Part shown: positions 8,887 to 17,646 of the stretch, in pieces | Layout: each line of letters opens with the position of its first letter | How positions within the stretch are numbered: position 1 is the first letter of the stretch | Origin: SB11 sp037968475 | GTDB lineage: Bacteria > Bacteroidota > Bacteroidia > UBA8524 | Length of the DNA stretch: 64,000 bases | Assembly: GCA_037968475.1 (NCBI GenBank) | Contig: JBBKVO010000013.1 | Location: forward strand, 123,886-187,885 | Direction of reading: 5' to 3' | Position numbers and translations under genes: made by a program | Notes under the pieces: generated by a model | The model's input: only the letters and a program-made list of their open reading frames with translations | The model's database searches: none | What the model was told of the DNA's origin: nothing

Positions 8887-11469
8887 CTATCTTATCAGTG
8901 AAATCATACCTGTTTGGTTGCTTTTTTTGATACGTCCATCTCTATCGATACCTGTAAATGTTGCAAGCCAATGATAAACGCCTATTGGAAGAGGGGTATC
9001 TTTATATTTTCCATCCCATGCAAAACTTGTTGCGTTAGTTTCAAATAATATTTCCCCCCATCGATCAAATATCATAAAGTTTAAACCTATAATATTGTAT
9101 GTTGTTATAAAAAAAAAGTCATTTTTACCATCGTTATTAGGCGAAAATGCATTGGGGACAAATATTAAAGGGTCGCAGCGTTCCCATACCAAAAATGAGT
9201 CATTGAATTTACAATTATTGGTATCCGTAACTTCTACAAAATAGAAACCTTCTACATTGGTTTGAAATATTCTACTTCCTGAACCATCACTCCAAGAATA
9301 GGCTTTGTAATCTCCTGCATCCATGGTGGCCAATTTATCATCGCAGTAAAAAATGGTGTCTTTTAATTGAGGAGGAGTACCCACGTTTCTTATACGTGTA
9401 ACAACAATTGAATCGCAAACCGATGGTTTTTGTATTGTATCATAAAATGTGGTATCTGTTTTATAAATAATTCCATTATAGAATATACTATCCCCCGGAC
9501 ATAGTCTAAACTCAAGTAGGGTTACTGGGAACTGCTTAGATACAAGATTTAATTGCCTTACTGTATCAGGGCAGTTGTTATCATATACTGTATCATAGTA
9601 AATACCCGAAGTTTTTAGGTATTTATTACCAAAATATGTACTATCTGTACCACATAATAAAATATTAGTAACAAAGAACTTTTGAGTTACAGTGGATACA
9701 TTGGTAACATCAATAATAGAACAGCTTCCTCCATTACTGATAGTATCATAATAAGTCCCTTGATTTTTTATATATCTTGAATTGATTAATATGCTATCAC
9801 CACTACACACAATAGTGTCAGTTGTTACAGTTTTATTATTACTAATAGTGAGGTGGGTAATAATTATACTATCGCATCCGATTGTTGAAGGTACTGTGTC
9901 ATAATATATTCCTGTTGTATTTCTATATTGTTTTTGTAAGTAAATGCTATCGCCTGTACAAATTGATTTATTTATGCTTACGGTATCTATAGGTAATATG
10001 GTGAGCATAGTAGTTAAAATTGTATCGCACCCTAGTATATCTGGTAGGGTATCGTAATAAACCCCTGAGCTTGTTTGATATTTTTTTTGTAAAAACAGGC
10101 TATCTCCATAGCATATGTTTACGGTGTCAGTTCTCTTTATATTACAGTTAGTTCCTGTTAGTTCAAAAATATAAACTGCACCAGCATCAGATAGAGTATT
10201 ATTTCCTGCGCTGTCTTTATCCTGTAATACACTGCCTACTACAGCATATTTACCTGTCATACTAAGCCAAGCACCAAATAGGTCGCCCGCAGCCAAATCA
10301 TTAGGTAATACAGTTTGTCTATATCCCCAATTCCCTGAATTATCTTTATTGTAGTAGTAGCAAGCACCTGTATCAGTACTTCCAGAATTATAATCAACAA
10401 CAAGTACATGATCTCCTCTTATAGCTGTATTTACACCATATTCATCGTTTGCAGTTCTAACTGCGGCTACAATTTTAGCTTTTTGAATCCATTGGCTTGT
10501 ATTGGTATTGTACTCGAATATATAGGCTGAGCCACAGTTTGTAACAGGATTTGCTCCATTAGCATCTTCATCATCATCAGGGGCACCAACAATAGCAATA
10601 TTTTTACCTATATCGGCATGCCTACCAAAGTTATCTCCTCCTGCTATATCATTAGAAATAAGTTTGTGTTTTTCTTTCCAGTAACCATCGGTTTGTTTCT
10701 CAAAAATATAAGCGCCGCCCCTATCATCGCTCCCTTTTAAAAAAGCACCTACAATTAATTTATCTTCACGTACTTCCATATTTATTCCAAACTGATCGCC
10801 ACTGGCTCGATCAGAAGCGACTAGCTTTTGCTTCAATATCCAACTTCCTGCTAAACTTCTTTGGTAAATATAAATTGCGCCTCCATTTGATTTCGAATTT
10901 GCACCGTTGGTATCTAATTCTTCATTATAAGCGGCAATAAAAATTTCATTGCCTTGTGCGCGAACCTGATTGCCGTATCTGTCATTAGCAGTTCTTTCAG
11001 GAGAAATAAGTTTAATTTTTTGCGACCATTGGTTGCTTGTGTTTCTCTCGTATATATAAGCAGATCCTGGCTGGTTTAATCCTGTTGGTGTACCACCCGC
11101 ATCTTTATTATCATAAAAAGCACCTACAACTGCATAATCACCTGCAACCGATACGCTTACACCAAAAAGATTGTTTGTTCCAGGGTCTGATGGTAATAGT
11201 TTAGCAATCTCTTCCCATCTGCCTGTAGAAGAATTTCTATCAAAAATGTATGCCGCTCCCCTGCCTGTATTCTTATTTCTTGCACCAACAATAATTCTAT
11301 TATTTAAAGAATCTATAAAACAGTTGTTGCCAAAGTAATCATTAGCACTTCTATCTTTTGCTGAAAGTTTTTGAATTTGAGTCCAACTAAAAGTTTGACC
11401 ATTAACTGCGTTAATTAAAAATATGCAGCAAAGAATAAAAAAGACTTTCAGTAATGAATAATTGCTCAT
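8887..11469 (-). CDS. large secreted protein with FG-GAP repeats and gliding-motility-type C-terminal sorting domain
   Basis: An 860-residue protein. An N-terminal signal peptide is followed by about seven integrin-like FG-GAP repeats (residues 30-440; recurring pattern ANDxFGxxxxxxGDxxIVGA with AYIFE). The middle part (450-690) has Cys-containing repeats of the type CxGDSIYLQKQYxxxxGIYYD. The C-terminus (about 765-860) begins FVPNAFSPNNDGKNDFF and has the FDRWGEILFE and GVYHWLATF segments of the gliding-motility-associated (type B) domain used for type IX secretion. A surface adhesin or binding role is inferred from this architecture. It stands as a single gene between two copies of a nuclease tail. 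Confidence 0.9.
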   Translation of the reverse strand: MSNYSLLKVFFILCCIFLINAVNGQTFSWTQIQKLSAKDRSANDYFGNNCFIDSLNNRIIVGARNKNTGRGAAYIFDRNSSTGRWEEIAKLLPSDPGTNNLFGVSVSVAGDYAVVGAFYDNKDAGGTPTGLNQPGSAYIYERNTSNQWSQKIKLISPERTANDRYGNQVRAQGNEIFIAAYNEELDTNGANSKSNGGAIYIYQRSLAGSWILKQKLVASDRASGDQFGINMEVREDKLIVGAFLKGSDDRGGAYIFEKQTDGYWKEKHKLISNDIAGGDNFGRHADIGKNIAIVGAPDDDEDANGANPVTNCGSAYIFEYNTNTSQWIQKAKIVAAVRTANDEYGVNTAIRGDHVLVVDYNSGSTDTGACYYYNKDNSGNWGYRQTVLPNDLAAGDLFGAWLSMTGKYAVVGSVLQDKDSAGNNTLSDAGAVYIFELTGTNCNIKRTDTVNICYGDSLFLQKKYQTSSGVYYDTLPDILGCDTILTTMLTILPIDTVSINKSICTGDSIYLQKQYRNTTGIYYDTVPSTIGCDSIIITHLTISNNKTVTTDTIVCSGDSILINSRYIKNQGTYYDTISNGGSCSIIDVTNVSTVTQKFFVTNILLCGTDSTYFGNKYLKTSGIYYDTVYDNNCPDTVRQLNLVSKQFPVTLLEFRLCPGDSIFYNGIIYKTDTTFYDTIQKPSVCDSIVVTRIRNVGTPPQLKDTIFYCDDKLATMDAGDYKAYSWSDGSGSRIFQTNVEGFYFVEVTDTNNCKFNDSFLVWERCDPLIFVPNAFSPNNDGKNDFFFITTYNIIGLNFMIFDRWGEILFETNATSFAWDGKYKDTPLPIGVYHWLATFTGIDRDGRIKKSNQTGMISLIR

Positions 11470-11555
11470 TTTATAATGGCTTTAGATAAAGTAAACAAAT
11501 ATATCACTGATAAATAAGTTTTTAATACTTTTTAGTCGAATATTAAGAGATTGCA

Positions 11556-12188
11556 TTACCGCTTTGTTTTTCGGATTTTATAGATAAGACCTAAAAGTAT
11601 TATTGCCAAAGCATACCAAAGTATTTGTTCGGCACTTAAAGGCTCATTCTTATTGTTGTTTTCTTTTTGGGGCTTGTTTTTACTTTTCTTTTTTTCTTTT
11701 TTCTGTTTAAAAAGTTGTGATGCACCTTTGGTAGCCCACATACCTAGTTTTTCTTTAGTAGCAGTATTTTGACAATGTATATATGAACTTTTTTTGCTGA
11801 ATTTGAAACGCGTATAAGCTATAGCATATCCGTCGCACACCATACGTAGATTTATATCTTGATTGTTGAGGTAGGTATAGCGAAGCAAGCGACCATAACG
11901 GTCTTTATCTTGGTTCATTATATCATCTTTAATACGTACTGTTTTGCCCTCTATCAGGTGTTTAAGGTATAATTTAGCATCGTTGCCAAAATAGGTACTC
12001 ATTTCAGGGGCATCAATACCTAGCATACGTACTTTTTCTCCCGATGAAATTATATAAGTATCGCCATCAATCACCCTAACTACTTTTGTTGTTTGGGCAT
12101 ACGCAAATGCAGGAATAAGCAGTAATAATGTGTATAGTAACAGTAGCTTATTTATCCACTGTGTTAGTTTGGGCAGGCCAATATCCAT
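11556..12188 (-). CDS. thermonuclease-family (SNase-like) nuclease with C-terminal membrane segment
   Basis: A 210-residue protein with an N-terminal hydrophobic segment acting as a signal or anchor, an SNase OB-fold (about residues 33-155) and a Lys-rich linker before a C-terminal transmembrane helix ending near IRKTKR. The catalytic triad of staphylococcal nuclease is recognisable: Arg in VRMLGIDAPE with its Glu, and Arg in KDRYGRLLRY. Expected activity is Ca2+-dependent cleavage of DNA and RNA outside the cytoplasm. It is followed on the same strand by the secreted FG-GAP gene. Confidence 0.9.
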   Translation of the reverse strand: MDIGLPKLTQWINKLLLLYTLLLLIPAFAYAQTTKVVRVIDGDTYIISSGEKVRMLGIDAPEMSTYFGNDAKLYLKHLIEGKTVRIKDDIMNQDKDRYGRLLRYTYLNNQDINLRMVCDGYAIAYTRFKFSKKSSYIHCQNTATKEKLGMWATKGASQLFKQKKEKKKSKNKPQKENNNKNEPLSAEQILWYALAIILLGLIYKIRKTKR

Positions 12189-12203
12189 TGCTCAAAAATA
12201 ATA

Positions 12204-12240
12204 AAAACAGGCTTCTAAAAATTTTTAGAAGCCTGTTTTA
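12204..12240 (-). terminator. perfect hairpin terminator after the CdtB-like genes
   Basis: A near-perfect palindrome (arms AAAACAGGCTTCTAAAAA and its complement) lies 23 bp after the stop of the CdtB-like gene at 12263 and just upstream of the nuclease gene. The minus-strand side ends in a U-rich run. It would end the hutI-cdtB-cdtB transcript. Confidence 0.8.
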
Positions 12241-12262
12241 TGTATTTGTTTTTTAGTGATAA

Positions 12263-12931
12263 TTAAACATCGAAAACTACAGGGTAGTGATCTGATAGTA
12301 TAAAATTGTCTAGTACAGTGCCCTTAACGGACATACCTTTAAGTTTTACCATATAATCTAGTTTCTTATTGCTTTCAGGCCTTGTAACTTTATCAGGAGG
12401 GCAAGTAACCCCGTATGAAGGTGTCCAAGTATTTGGTTCGCGGTTAAAATCTCCAGCAACTTTCCAACTTTGAAGTCCTAACGCTTCAACATTTTTTATT
12501 AATCCATCAGAATCGCCACCACCTTTGGCAAAAGCGTGTATGCTGAATACATTATCTTCAAGAATTAAACCGATAGATGGTCTTCCATCTTTTAAACCAG
12601 GGTCTCCATATAAGAAAGCCTTAGGTTCTGTTGGTGATACAACAGCAAGGTTTACCCTACCAGTGTTACCACTACTGTCGGTGTTAACCCACAATACATA
12701 GTATGATTCTTTTAAAGGTGTCCACAAATAATATGAATATTTTAATTCAGAAGGGGGGTTACCAACCCATTTCAACTCGTCTAACTCTTTTATATTACCC
12801 GACGGTGCGCCGCTTTCTTGCAGGCATACGGCATCTGCTTTAGCCTGACTAAGTAATATTGATACTCCTTTTGTCCATTTGCTTTCGGCACTATCGTTGC
12901 CTCCTTGCATGTTCCATGTAATAATTCTCAT
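12263..12931 (-). CDS. CdtB-like DNase (cytolethal distending toxin subunit B family), copy 1
   Basis: A 222-residue exonuclease-endonuclease-phosphatase fold protein. It resembles CdtB over its whole length rather than generic EEP enzymes: ITWNMQGGNDSAESKW at the start, GRVNLAVVS, RPSIGL, SIHAFAKGGGD, SWKVAGDFNREP, LDYMV and SDHYPVVF at the end. The catalytic residues of the fold are all present (Glu39, His132, Asp161, Asn163, Asp214, His215). CdtB is the DNA-damaging subunit of a host-acting toxin; no CdtA/CdtC-like or pertussis-like binding subunit is nearby and there is no signal peptide, so export and target are unknown. It lies 24 bp after the second copy in the same orientation. Confidence 0.88.
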   Translation of the reverse strand: MRIITWNMQGGNDSAESKWTKGVSILLSQAKADAVCLQESGAPSGNIKELDELKWVGNPPSELKYSYYLWTPLKESYYVLWVNTDSSGNTGRVNLAVVSPTEPKAFLYGDPGLKDGRPSIGLILEDNVFSIHAFAKGGGDSDGLIKNVEALGLQSWKVAGDFNREPNTWTPSYGVTCPPDKVTRPESNKKLDYMVKLKGMSVKGTVLDNFILSDHYPVVFDV

Positions 12932-12955
12932 AATTGATCGTATTTAGTTTAAAAG

Positions 12956-13678
12956 TTAAAAGACAAATTCAACAGCATCGTGGTCGGATACGGGCATACT
13001 TAATACAGTGCCAAAATTTCTTCTTCCTGCATAAGCTACCATATAGTCTAATCTTCCTCCACCATTGTGTGTAGGTCTATCAGGAGGCCAAATAAAGCCA
13101 ATCTCTCTATTCCATGGTGGTTCGGGCTCGCGGTTAAAATCGCCAGCGGCATACCAACTTGCATATCGTGCATTTATGGTTTCTATTAATTTGGGCGCAT
13201 CTGCACCATGTGTTTTTGAGTTAACATGGATGCAAAATATATTGCGAATACCATCACCTATACCAATAGAAGGGCGTGTAGAAAAATTATCTTTTACGGT
13301 AACGGGTTCTATATATATAAAGTAAGAAGGTCTAGTTTTTGACATTATAGACAGGTTGACTCTATTTGCTCCATCGTCAGTTCTTACCCAAAGCACATAA
13401 ATAGCCATATCGTACCTATCGCTGAATGGGTGCCAAATAAAATTCACATATTCAATATCAGGAGGAGAACCTAAAAACCTTACAGGTCGGGGAAAAGGTT
13501 CTATTTCGTGTGCATACACTTCATCAAATCCTTCAGATGCTAATGGCCAACCACTTTCTTGCAGGCATACTACATCAGCCTTTTGTGTTACAAAAAAAAA
13601 CTTTGCTGCATCGCGCCATTTGCTTGTGTCGCTATCGCTAGCGCCTTGCATATTCCAAGTAATAACCTTCATGTACAA
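12956..13678 (-). CDS. CdtB-like DNase, copy 2
   Basis: A 240-residue paralogue of the preceding gene with the same block order: ITWNMQGASDSDTSKW, GANRVNLSIMS, RPSIGIG, CIHVNSKTHGADAPKLI, SWYAAGDFNREP, LDYMV and SDHDAVEF. Catalytic candidates are Glu41, His151, Asp180, Asn182, Asp232 and His233. It differs from copy 1 by insertions around residues 50-75 and 120-133, so the duplication is old. It has no signal peptide; a start at the second Met (MKVITW) is equally possible. The ATG is 24 bp after the hutI stop, implying cotranscription with a histidine-degradation gene. Confidence 0.87.
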   Translation of the reverse strand: MYMKVITWNMQGASDSDTSKWRDAAKFFFVTQKADVVCLQESGWPLASEGFDEVYAHEIEPFPRPVRFLGSPPDIEYVNFIWHPFSDRYDMAIYVLWVRTDDGANRVNLSIMSKTRPSYFIYIEPVTVKDNFSTRPSIGIGDGIRNIFCIHVNSKTHGADAPKLIETINARYASWYAAGDFNREPEPPWNREIGFIWPPDRPTHNGGGRLDYMVAYAGRRNFGTVLSMPVSDHDAVEFVF

Positions 13679-13702
13679 TTGATAGATAAATGCGAGTGTA
13701 AT

Positions 13703-14956
13703 TTACACTTTTTCGCCATTTATAAAAATACTATCAATCCAGTTATTTTGGTGTGCATAGGGTATCCAAGCCAAAGAGGGTATTTTTTTTGTAATAATTA
13801 AATTCGCTTTTTTACCAATAGTTATACTACCTACTTGGTTTGATAATTCCAAAGCCGCTGCCCCATTTATAGTGGTAGCATTAAAAGCCTCTTCGGGCGT
13901 TAGTTTCATTTGAATGCAACCAAGTGCAGTAATAAATCGCATATCGCCTGCGGGCGAACTACCGGGGTTATAGTCGCTGGCCAAAACCAAAGGCAAACCT
14001 GCATTAATAATTTTACGTGCAGGTGTATACGGTAAACCTAAGTAAAACGAGCAACCGGGTAAGCCAACAGGCAAAGTATTACTGTTTTGCAATGCTTCAA
14101 TTTCTGCATCGCCTGTATGTTCCAAATGATCAACACTTATGGCATTATGTGCTACCGCTACTTGCACACCTCCACTATAATCCAATTGGTTGCCGTGTAT
14201 TTTTGCTTTTAGTCCGTGTTTTGCACCAGCTTCTAATATTTGGGCTGTTTCGGCAACGCTAAAAAATCCTGTTTCACAAAAAGCATCTATATAGTCGGCC
14301 AAGCCTTCGGCAGCAATGGCGGGTAGCATTTGGTTAATTATTAAGTCTATATATCCCTTATGATTTTGTTTGTATTCGGTAGGAAAAGCATGAGCCCCCA
14401 AAAATGTAGATTTTACAGGTATGGAAGATTTTTCTTTTAATCTTTTTATTACACGTAATATTTTCAGCTCGTTATCAACCGTTAGTCCGTAACCGCTTTT
14501 TATTTCTATTGCACCAGTGCCTTTTTGTATCAACTCTTGCAGTCGCACCCATGCACCTTCAAACAGCTCGTCTTCGGTAGCATCGTTTACTCGCCTTGCT
14601 GAGTTTAATATGCCGCCGCCTGCGGCGGCTATTTCTTCATAACTGGCACCTTTTATTTTTAGTACAAATTCTTCTTCACGGCTGCGAGCAAATACCAAAT
14701 GGGTATGGCTATCAACAAAAGTGGGAAGTACTATTTTGCCCTCGGCATTTATTTGGTTTGATGATGTTATGGTTTGAAAGTTTGGCGATTTCTCTAAATC
14801 AGTCATAGCGCCAAACTCTTTTATAAGGCCATTTTCTACAAAAAGATAGGCATTATCAATACTGGCAAAGTCGGCCATTTGGGCACCGCGTTTCACAGTA
14901 ATATCGGGAGAAAGTACTCCGTACAAAGATTTTATATTGGTGATGAGCAAAGACAT
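13703..14956 (-). CDS. hutI: imidazolonepropionase
   Basis: A 417-residue amidohydrolase that hydrolyses imidazolone-5-propionate to N-formimino-L-glutamate in histidine degradation. Metal ligands are in DSHTHLVFAR, the HxH-type site; further conserved blocks are GGGILNSARR, KSTFLGAHAFP, HGNQLDYSGG, DHLEHTGD and LASDYNPGSSP. The length is normal. No other hut gene is seen in the window. The downstream neighbours, 24 bp apart each, are the two CdtB-like genes, an unexpected operon partner. Confidence 0.95.
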   Translation of the reverse strand: MSLLITNIKSLYGVLSPDITVKRGAQMADFASIDNAYLFVENGLIKEFGAMTDLEKSPNFQTITSSNQINAEGKIVLPTFVDSHTHLVFARSREEEFVLKIKGASYEEIAAAGGGILNSARRVNDATEDELFEGAWVRLQELIQKGTGAIEIKSGYGLTVDNELKILRVIKRLKEKSSIPVKSTFLGAHAFPTEYKQNHKGYIDLIINQMLPAIAAEGLADYIDAFCETGFFSVAETAQILEAGAKHGLKAKIHGNQLDYSGGVQVAVAHNAISVDHLEHTGDAEIEALQNSNTLPVGLPGCSFYLGLPYTPARKIINAGLPLVLASDYNPGSSPAGDMRFITALGCIQMKLTPEEAFNATTINGAAALELSNQVGSITIGKKANLIITKKIPSLAWIPYAHQNNWIDSIFINGEKV

Positions 14957-15037
14957 AGGGCAAAAATAGGGAAGTTGGAAGGAATAAAGGGTTTGTAGTG
15001 TAAGAGACTGGTATTAAAACTTTATTTATATACAGTT

Positions 15038-15796
15038 CTATGGTTTTTTCCTTTTATTAATGACATTAGCTTTTTTACTAAGATCTTTTAGCTTAGGCTT
15101 CTTATCATATAGCTCATAAAGACAATGTTCTAAAAAATCATACCCATCAAGCAATTTTTCCCTATTTAAAGAAGTATCAGAATGACTACCAGTGTTTCCT
15201 ATCCATTTTGCAGCCATTATATATGGATTAATTTCAGAGTGTTGCTTTCCAAAGATCACTATTCTATCATGGAGTTTTAGGGGTTTTCTTTGTTTATTCT
15301 TATTCGTAGTTGTCTTATTGATTTTTAGTTCATCCATCAACATTTCAATGGAAGTACGAATACTATTTGCACAAGCAGACCCATCATTGAAAAAATGTGA
15401 AAACGATTTTTCAATTTGTCGTCGAATATTGATTGGCCAATTATTAGATAGGGTAATTATTTGTAAACTAGGATAGAAAAATATTGGAGTAATTGAAGAA
15501 GTAGTATGTCCATCATAAAACCCATAATCTCCAATGGTTTTTATATTTCCCCTTAAACCACATGAGGAAACTGATTCTCTGCAATTAGAATTGTTGCAAA
15601 TTAAGATTACTACATAATGGCTTACTTCATCTTCTGGATATGTCCTAAGGTAATCTTCATCTTTTTTTGATTTGGAGCTAAGTTCATGTATGAAAGGTCT
15701 TTGAATTTGCAATTGGCCTATTCCACACGTAGGACAAGGCCATAAAGGCATTGAAGTTTTTGAAAATGATTTACTCAACCAAACTTCTCTATTCAT
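15038..15796 (-). CDS. DUF4145 domain-containing protein
   Basis: A 252-residue protein. The N-terminus has CPTCGIG and, after a loop, CNNSNCRES, a likely zinc knuckle. Residues about 110-235 match the DUF4145 pattern, with NIRRQIEKSFSHFF, SIRTSIEMLMDEL, and the later IAAKWIGNTGSHSD-like turn (here IMAAKWIGNTGSHSD). DUF4145 is often found alone or fused to restriction and defence-type enzymes, but here it is free-standing, so a defence role is only a possibility. A 59-residue gene ends 10 bp upstream on the same strand. Confidence 0.8.
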   Translation of the reverse strand: MNREVWLSKSFSKTSMPLWPCPTCGIGQLQIQRPFIHELSSKSKKDEDYLRTYPEDEVSHYVVILICNNSNCRESVSSCGLRGNIKTIGDYGFYDGHTTSSITPIFFYPSLQIITLSNNWPINIRRQIEKSFSHFFNDGSACANSIRTSIEMLMDELKINKTTTNKNKQRKPLKLHDRIVIFGKQHSEINPYIMAAKWIGNTGSHSDTSLNREKLLDGYDFLEHCLYELYDKKPKLKDLSKKANVINKRKKP

Positions 15797-15806
15797 AAAT
15801 CTTTTG

Positions 15807-15986
15807 CTATTGAGCTAACTTTTGAAAAAGTTCTTTATCCTCACTAAATATATTAGTACGATGATCATCGCTTATTTTCGATTTTGCTTCAATGTCTTTC
15901 AGTACAACCAATATCTTTTCTAAAACCACATCAGGTATATTATCAAGTAACTTTATAATCTCGGTTTTAAGTTCTTCGTGTCCCAT
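15807..15986 (-). CDS. 59-residue hypothetical protein upstream of the DUF4145 gene
   Basis: An open frame from ATG at 15986 to TAG at 15807 encodes MGHEELKTEIIKLLDNIPDV and onward to SEDKELFQKLAQ. It is strongly amphipathic and helical (heptad-like I/L/V spacing through residue 38), resembling the N-terminal part of small antitoxin-like or DUF2281-type proteins, without a clear match. It sits 10 bp before the DUF4145 start in the same direction, so a two-gene operon is likely. It is supported by coding-like composition and spacing only. Confidence 0.55.
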   Translation of the reverse strand: MGHEELKTEIIKLLDNIPDVVLEKILVVLKDIEAKSKISDDHRTNIFSEDKELFQKLAQ

Positions 15987-16079
15987 AGTATTTCAAATAT
16001 ACAATTTAATTAAAGTAGGTTTTGCGTAGGGTAACTTAGCAATGACTTGGTATGATGGCTTTGAAACCCATCGCTTTTG

Positions 16080-16128
16080 AAATTGCAGCGCAACGTAGGG
16101 TTTAAAACCCTACGTTGCGCTGCAATTT
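16080..16128. repeat. perfect 24-bp-arm palindrome (REP-like hairpin)
   Basis: Arms at 16080-16103 and 16105-16128 are exact reverse complements around a single A. The core reads AACGTAGGGTTTAAAACCC and on. A related unpaired segment (GCGTAGGGT) lies at 16024-16032. Such GGGTTT/AAACCC hairpins resemble REP or small mobile repeats, but no T tract follows on either strand, so it is not an ordinary terminator. It stands between convergent or unrelated genes. Confidence 0.75.
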
Positions 16129-16191
16129 AACAGAACAGGAGTTTTATATCCTGTTGAAAAGAGGTACCATTTATTACAATAGCACATAAAA

Positions 16192-16983
16192 TTAACCAAA
16201 GTTACCCCCCACGCGGTTGTATATATTTTGGGGTTGCCATGTAATCTTTTCACCCAAACGCATTTTTTTCATTTGTTTTACGGGGCTGTAATTATTGGCT
16301 ACTAAAAAGTTTGTAGCGGCACGATTTTCAACAGGAAAAAGGCATAGCGCATTGCTTTGCAATCTATACTTCATCAACTCTATGCCAGCTTCGGTGTTAT
16401 TGGCCATTATCAAACCATCACCAAAAGTGGGCGTATAAAAACCCTCTACTTGATTGTTTTGTACAAATACTTGTGCATTGGCAAGGTGTGGGTTTAAAGA
16501 CTCAAACCTGCTTTCGCCCGATATGTTTGTATCCATAGTGTGCAAATAGCTTCTATATTTTTCCTCAAAAGGTTGTATTAGCGGCGAAGCAGGGCTTGCA
16601 ATCTCCACATCTTTAAAAGCTATATATTCGGTTTCTGTAACAAAGCCTAGTTTATTGTATACGTATTCGCCCAGTTCGGTGGCGATAAGCAAAATTGTTT
16701 TGTGGGTGTTGGGCACACTATCAATAAGTGCTTGGGCAATTGTTTTGCCTAGTCCTTTGCCCCTATGTTCTTCGTGTACAATAATGTGCGATAGCCAAGC
16801 GGTGTTTTTATGCAGTATGGTATTGCCTATACTTATAATTTTACCATCTTCAACCAGCTTTATAGGATGGCAATTGGGCATATTAATATAGTATTGTATA
16901 TGTGCAACCAGCGAGCCCCAATCTTTGGGTCTTATAGCGTCAATTTCAGCAATATCATTAGCAGTAATAGGTTGTATTTTCAT
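16192..16983 (-). CDS. GNAT acetyltransferase with C-terminal extension
   Basis: A 263-residue protein. The N-terminal half is a complete GNAT domain: ISIGNTILHKNTAWLSHIIVHEEHRGKGLGKTIAQALID, where RGKGLG is the acetyl-CoA loop, then NKLGFVTETEYIAF. The C-terminal half (residues 140-263) resembles the second GNAT-like domain seen in tandem acetyltransferases. The substrate is unknown. It is transcribed away from the carbonic anhydrase gene, with a 98-bp divergent promoter region between them. Confidence 0.87.
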   Translation of the reverse strand: MKIQPITANDIAEIDAIRPKDWGSLVAHIQYYINMPNCHPIKLVEDGKIISIGNTILHKNTAWLSHIIVHEEHRGKGLGKTIAQALIDSVPNTHKTILLIATELGEYVYNKLGFVTETEYIAFKDVEIASPASPLIQPFEEKYRSYLHTMDTNISGESRFESLNPHLANAQVFVQNNQVEGFYTPTFGDGLIMANNTEAGIELMKYRLQSNALCLFPVENRAATNFLVANNYSPVKQMKKMRLGEKITWQPQNIYNRVGGNFG

Positions 16984-17081
16984 AGTTTTATCAAACAGTA
17001 TACAAAAATAACAACCTTGTGTTAATCTATAAAATAGTTTTTGCAGAAAAGGGTAGCCAACGGATTTAGTATCTTCGCCGC

Positions 17082-17600
17082 ATGGATATACAGCAAGTGC
17101 TATCTAAGCCTATACAAAAGGGCAAAAATGTTTTTATAGCCCCAAATGCTACTGTTATTGGCAATGTTTCGCTTGGAAATGATTGCTCGGTTTGGTTTGG
17201 TGCTGTGTTGCGTGCTGATAGCGATAGTATAACTATTGGCGACCGCACCAACATACAAGACAATGCCGTTATACACGTTGACCCTAATGAGCCTGCAACC
17301 ATCGGCAACGATTGTATAATAGGTCATCTTGCCCTTGTACACGGAGCTACCCTTGGTAATAATGTGTTGGTGGGTATGCACAGCACGGTGATGAATGGTG
17401 CTAAAGTGGGCAACTTTTGTATTATTGGTGCCAATGCAATGGTGCCCGCAGGTATGGAAATACCCCCGTATAGTATGGTGGTAGGTACACCCGCCAAAAT
17501 TGTGAAACAACTTAATCCCGAACATATACAAGCCATTGAAAAAAACGCTGCTGTGTATGTGGAGTTGGCAAAGGAATATATTGAATTTTATAAGGACTGA
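17082..17600 (+). CDS. gamma-class carbonic anhydrase family protein
   Basis: A 172-residue left-handed beta-helix protein built of hexapeptide repeats (VIGNVSLGNDCSVWFGAVLRADSDSITIGDRTNIQDNAVIH by position 28-68). The three zinc-ligand histidines of the family appear in VIHVDP, IGHLALVHG. Expected to be a trimeric cytoplasmic enzyme; members of this family (YrdA/CaiE/PaaY-like) include true carbonic anhydrases and thioesterases. The ATG lies only about 10 bases after a TATCTTCG element, so the leader must be very short if that is the promoter. Confidence 0.9.
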   Translation: MDIQQVLSKPIQKGKNVFIAPNATVIGNVSLGNDCSVWFGAVLRADSDSITIGDRTNIQDNAVIHVDPNEPATIGNDCIIGHLALVHGATLGNNVLVGMHSTVMNGAKVGNFCIIGANAMVPAGMEIPPYSMVVGTPAKIVKQLNPEHIQAIEKNAAVYVELAKEYIEFYKD

Positions 17601-17646
17601 AATAGTAGAAACTATTTAACCATTTAGCAATTAGACTATTAGTTAA

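Noticed and set aside
9430..10140. Direct DNA repeats in the secreted protein gene
   Set aside because: They reflect the Cys-containing protein repeats within one open reading frame.
15038..15986. Toxin-antitoxin pair (59-residue gene plus DUF4145 gene)
   Set aside because: The arrangement fits, but neither protein shows a recognisable toxin or DNA-binding antitoxin motif, so it is not claimed.
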